A program made the translations under genes and the position numbers. This document shows positions 62,339 through 64,000 of a stretch of DNA of 64,000 nt, piece after piece (the stretch's first letter is position 1; each line of letters begins with the position of its first letter). The notes beneath the pieces are model-generated. The model ran no database searches. It saw only the letters and a list, made by a program, of their open reading frames with translations, and was not told the origin of the DNA. This stretch comes from Eubacteriaceae bacterium (GTDB lineage Bacteria; Bacillota; Clostridia; Lachnospirales; Lachnospiraceae): assembly GCA_902363805.1 (NCBI GenBank), contig CABJBF010000006.1, positions 1 to 64,000 on the forward strand. The letters are read 5' to 3'.

Positions 62339-62632
62339 CTAACCCTGTAAGCCTACTGACTGACGAATCATATCTTCAACTACAATATCGTAAATTTCTC
62401 CAATTGAGTTACAATATTCTAAAACTTTCCAAGGCTCATTTGTATGGAAATGAATTTTAATCAAATCTTCATCTCCTACTGCGATAAGACAGTTACCTTC
62501 AAAATGTTCTGTTATGTACTCTGATATCTCATCCTCATCTAAATCTTTATCTCTTCTGTCAATCAAAAGCTGTGTATCATAACGATACGCAAACTGATCT
62601 TCTTCTACATCAATACTATTAATTTCTGACAT
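62339..62632 (-). CDS. Stand-alone FakA middle-domain-like protein
   Basis: A 97-residue acidic protein. YRYDTQLLIDRRDKDLDEDEI and NCLIAVGDEDLIKIHFHTNEPWKVLEYC closely resemble the domain that follows the DAK2 domain in FakA/YloV (fatty-acid kinase). The kinase and DegV-like parts are absent, so it is either a free-standing domain or a remnant; the clean start (AGGTG site) and conserved GDEDL..HTNEP favour a working gene. Function unknown. Confidence 0.7.
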   Translation of the reverse strand: MSEINSIDVEEDQFAYRYDTQLLIDRRDKDLDEDEISEYITEHFEGNCLIAVGDEDLIKIHFHTNEPWKVLEYCNSIGEIYDIVVEDMIRQSVGLQG

Positions 62633-62685
62633 AATTATCACCTCTTAAATTTTGTTATATTTATAATTCTTTAAAATTATGACGT

Positions 62686-62753
62686 TGTGGTCAAAAGTCC
62701 CTTACTTTGATGACTACAGATTGTTCATACCACACACTCCTATAATCCTACTC
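62686..62753 (-). repeat. Dispersed hairpin repeat, copy B
   Basis: On the minus strand it reads GTAGGATTATAGGAGTGTGT, then ACAATCTGTAGTCATCAAAG and ACTTTTGACC. About 70% of bases match copy A over 68 bp, by eye. The arms TCAAAGT/ACTTTTGA form a hairpin. It sits in the gap between the SseB-like and FakA-domain genes. Confidence 0.65.
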
Positions 62754-62803
62754 CTTTATGAGCAAGCTTATGTGGGCTTAATCCTTTTGAACCTGGCATC
62801 ATA

Positions 62804-63301
62804 TTATTTTCCAATAATAATACTTATCAATCTCTTATCAAGCATTATTGTTTTGTTCCACGGATTAATTATAATTCCACTTATTCCATCTGTTTTTAAG
62901 GCTGTCACAAATAAGCTGTCAATGTCACTCATAAAAGTAGACATTACACTACCGCTTCCTTTAACTTCCTCATCAAAACTTGTAAACGCCATCCACCACA
63001 TTCTTCCATCATCTGTCTTAATTGCCTGAATATTCAAATTCCCATCTGCTTTAGGTGGCTCAACCGCAATAATTAATCTGCCTTTTTCCTTCATTCTTCT
63101 TCGGATAACTGTTAAAGTATGAGCTAACATTTCCTGAGTGCTTTCCTGCTGCAATGCTGCAATCGCATTTTCAATCTTAATATTATCCTTTAAGCCCTCA
63201 TCTTTCATATTATCCGAATTTAAATCTTTTCTCACATTTTCTAAATTATCCTGTGAACCATTCAAATCATCCGGCAAATTATTTTTTATCTTTTTACTCA
63301 T
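62804..63301 (-). CDS. SseB-family protein
   Basis: A 165-residue protein. After an acidic, low-complexity N-terminal third, residues about 50-165 match the SseB fold: LIIAVEPPKADGNLNIQAIKTDDGRMWWMAFTSFDEE, then GISGIIINPWNKTIMLDKRLI. SseB was named for enhanced serine sensitivity, and its biochemical role is not settled. It lies between the glycosyltransferase and FakA-domain genes on the same strand. Confidence 0.75.
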   Translation of the reverse strand: MSKKIKNNLPDDLNGSQDNLENVRKDLNSDNMKDEGLKDNIKIENAIAALQQESTQEMLAHTLTVIRRRMKEKGRLIIAVEPPKADGNLNIQAIKTDDGRMWWMAFTSFDEEVKGSGSVMSTFMSDIDSLFVTALKTDGISGIIINPWNKTIMLDKRLISIIIGK

Positions 63302-63385
63302 TTATATTATAACCTCAATGAATCACATAATTAAAATCCTAACAATATACTAACGTTTTCATTGAACCTTCCACTCTTTAATAAA

Positions 63386-64000
63386 TTACATATTGTTAGA
63401 ATCCTGACCTTTAGCATAAAATTTTACTAATATCTTAACAATAAATTTAGGCCAGAATTTTGAAAACATAACTACATCTTCATCGCTTCTTTTATTATCG
63501 GCAATAATGGCTGATGTTTCTGAATCTTCATGTATTCTATGCGCCACTAATGGCTTTTTGCAATAAATAAAGCTTCCTTTAAGTTTAGAAAGTTTCTCCC
63601 ATGCCTGCCAGTCTTCATTGCTTCTAAATCCAACTTCAAAAATAGGATTCGGCAAATTTGCTCTGACATATCCTACTGAAGGGCAACAAATAGGTGATCC
63701 AAATGATAATATTCTTCTTCTTACAAATCTGCTGTTAAAAAACAATCTTGTCTTTAATGGTATAAGCATGATTCTTTTAACTTTAAGTAATTTGTTTTCT
63801 TTAACATATTCACCATTTCTAAGTTCCCAGTAATCTGTAAAGAAAATCAAAGGATGTTTGCTTCTTTCAAATTCCTTTAATAAAGTTTCTGTATACTCTG
63901 GAAAATATACATCATCCTGATGTGCAATTGTCACATAAGGAGTATCAATCTGTTTATATCCGAAATTCCAGTCTTGGACAATTCCTCCCTGACCTTCGTT
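63386..64000 (-). CDS. Glycosyltransferase family 2, 3' part (cut by window edge)
   Basis: The minus-strand frame stays open to 64000, so the internal GTG at 63934 is not the start. The translated part includes NEGQGGIVQDWNFGYKQI, TPYVTIAHQDDVYFPEYTETLL (a DxD-like metal site in HQDD) and a WQAWEKLSKLKGSFIYCKKPLVAHRIHEDSET block, typical of GT-A glycosyltransferases that build surface polysaccharides or rhamnan chains. The N-terminal nucleotide-binding segment is outside the window. Donor and acceptor are unknown. Confidence 0.88.
   Translation of the reverse strand, partial: NEGQGGIVQDWNFGYKQIDTPYVTIAHQDDVYFPEYTETLLKEFERSKHPLIFFTDYWELRNGEYVKENKLLKVKRIMLIPLKTRLFFNSRFVRRRILSFGSPICCPSVGYVRANLPNPIFEVGFRSNEDWQAWEKLSKLKGSFIYCKKPLVAHRIHEDSETSAIIADNKRSDEDVVMFSKFWPKFIVKILVKFYAKGQDSNNM

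Overview
The window is AT-rich DNA from a low-GC, Gram-positive anaerobe, most likely a member of the Lachnospiraceae (Clostridia). The evidence is a core-gene block found in spore-forming Firmicutes (spoVT, hup, rqcP, yabP, yabQ, divIC, spoIIE-like, tilS, hpt, ftsH), a DUF3793/flavodoxin pair, Agr-type quorum sensing, YesMN sugar control, SAM-I riboswitch control of metK and strong GGAGG ribosome sites. Genus cannot be fixed from the window. Most genes lie on the minus strand.

Layout. 1-3.4 kb: end of ilvC, a FadR-type GntR regulator, metK behind a SAM-I riboswitch, rpiB. 3.6-13.4 kb: a quorum-sensing island with agrB/agrD (minus), agrC/agrA (plus), a small secreted peptide gene and a four-gene ABC-transporter/lipoprotein operon. 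A 37-bp sequence occurs identically upstream of agrD/agrC and upstream of the peptide gene, linking the two. 13.6-14.97 kb: flavodoxin and DUF3793 genes under a consensus promoter with a DtxR-like palindrome and a folded leader RNA whose loop is complementary to the DUF3793 ribosome site. 15-19.6 kb: pyk, a membrane-anchored protein, and a divergent degenerate kinase/regulator pair. 19.6-25.9 kb: sulfur and Fe-S genes (cysK, metY, mnmA, a small His/Cys protein, nifU, nifS). metY is preceded by a 20-codon leader peptide ending Cys-Cys-Cys-stop. 26.3-29.3 kb: a 1001-residue secreted basic-secretory-family protease with discoidin-like modules.

29.5-41 kb: a defence island. The genes at 40.2 to 30.5 kb form an Ssp-type DNA phosphorothioation system, sspD-sspB-sspC-sspA-sspE, with two small HTH regulators at its head and an Rpn-type nuclease at its tail. 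41.1 kb: an IscR-like Rrf2 regulator. One exact 13-bp sequence (TTAATTCCTATTG) sits in the iscR, nifS and metY promoters, which suggests a local cysteine/Fe-S regulon; a fourth copy lies before agrA. 42-48.7 kb: a sugar ABC transporter with its YesMN two-component system. 49.1-49.3 kb: tRNA-Leu(UAA) and tRNA-Tyr(GUA). 49.5-52.8 kb: a class B sortase and a GH13 amylase. 53.2-62.2 kb: the cell-division/sporulation block. 62.3-64 kb: a lone FakA-domain protein, an SseB-like protein and the 3' part of a glycosyltransferase.

The strongest leads are the polycysteine leader peptide, the shared 13-mer regulon, the Agr-linked peptide/ABC module with a predicted CLMLY autoinducer ring, the anti-Shine-Dalgarno leader RNA, and the Ssp system with its fused SspD. 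All functions are inferred by reading motifs; no database search was run.
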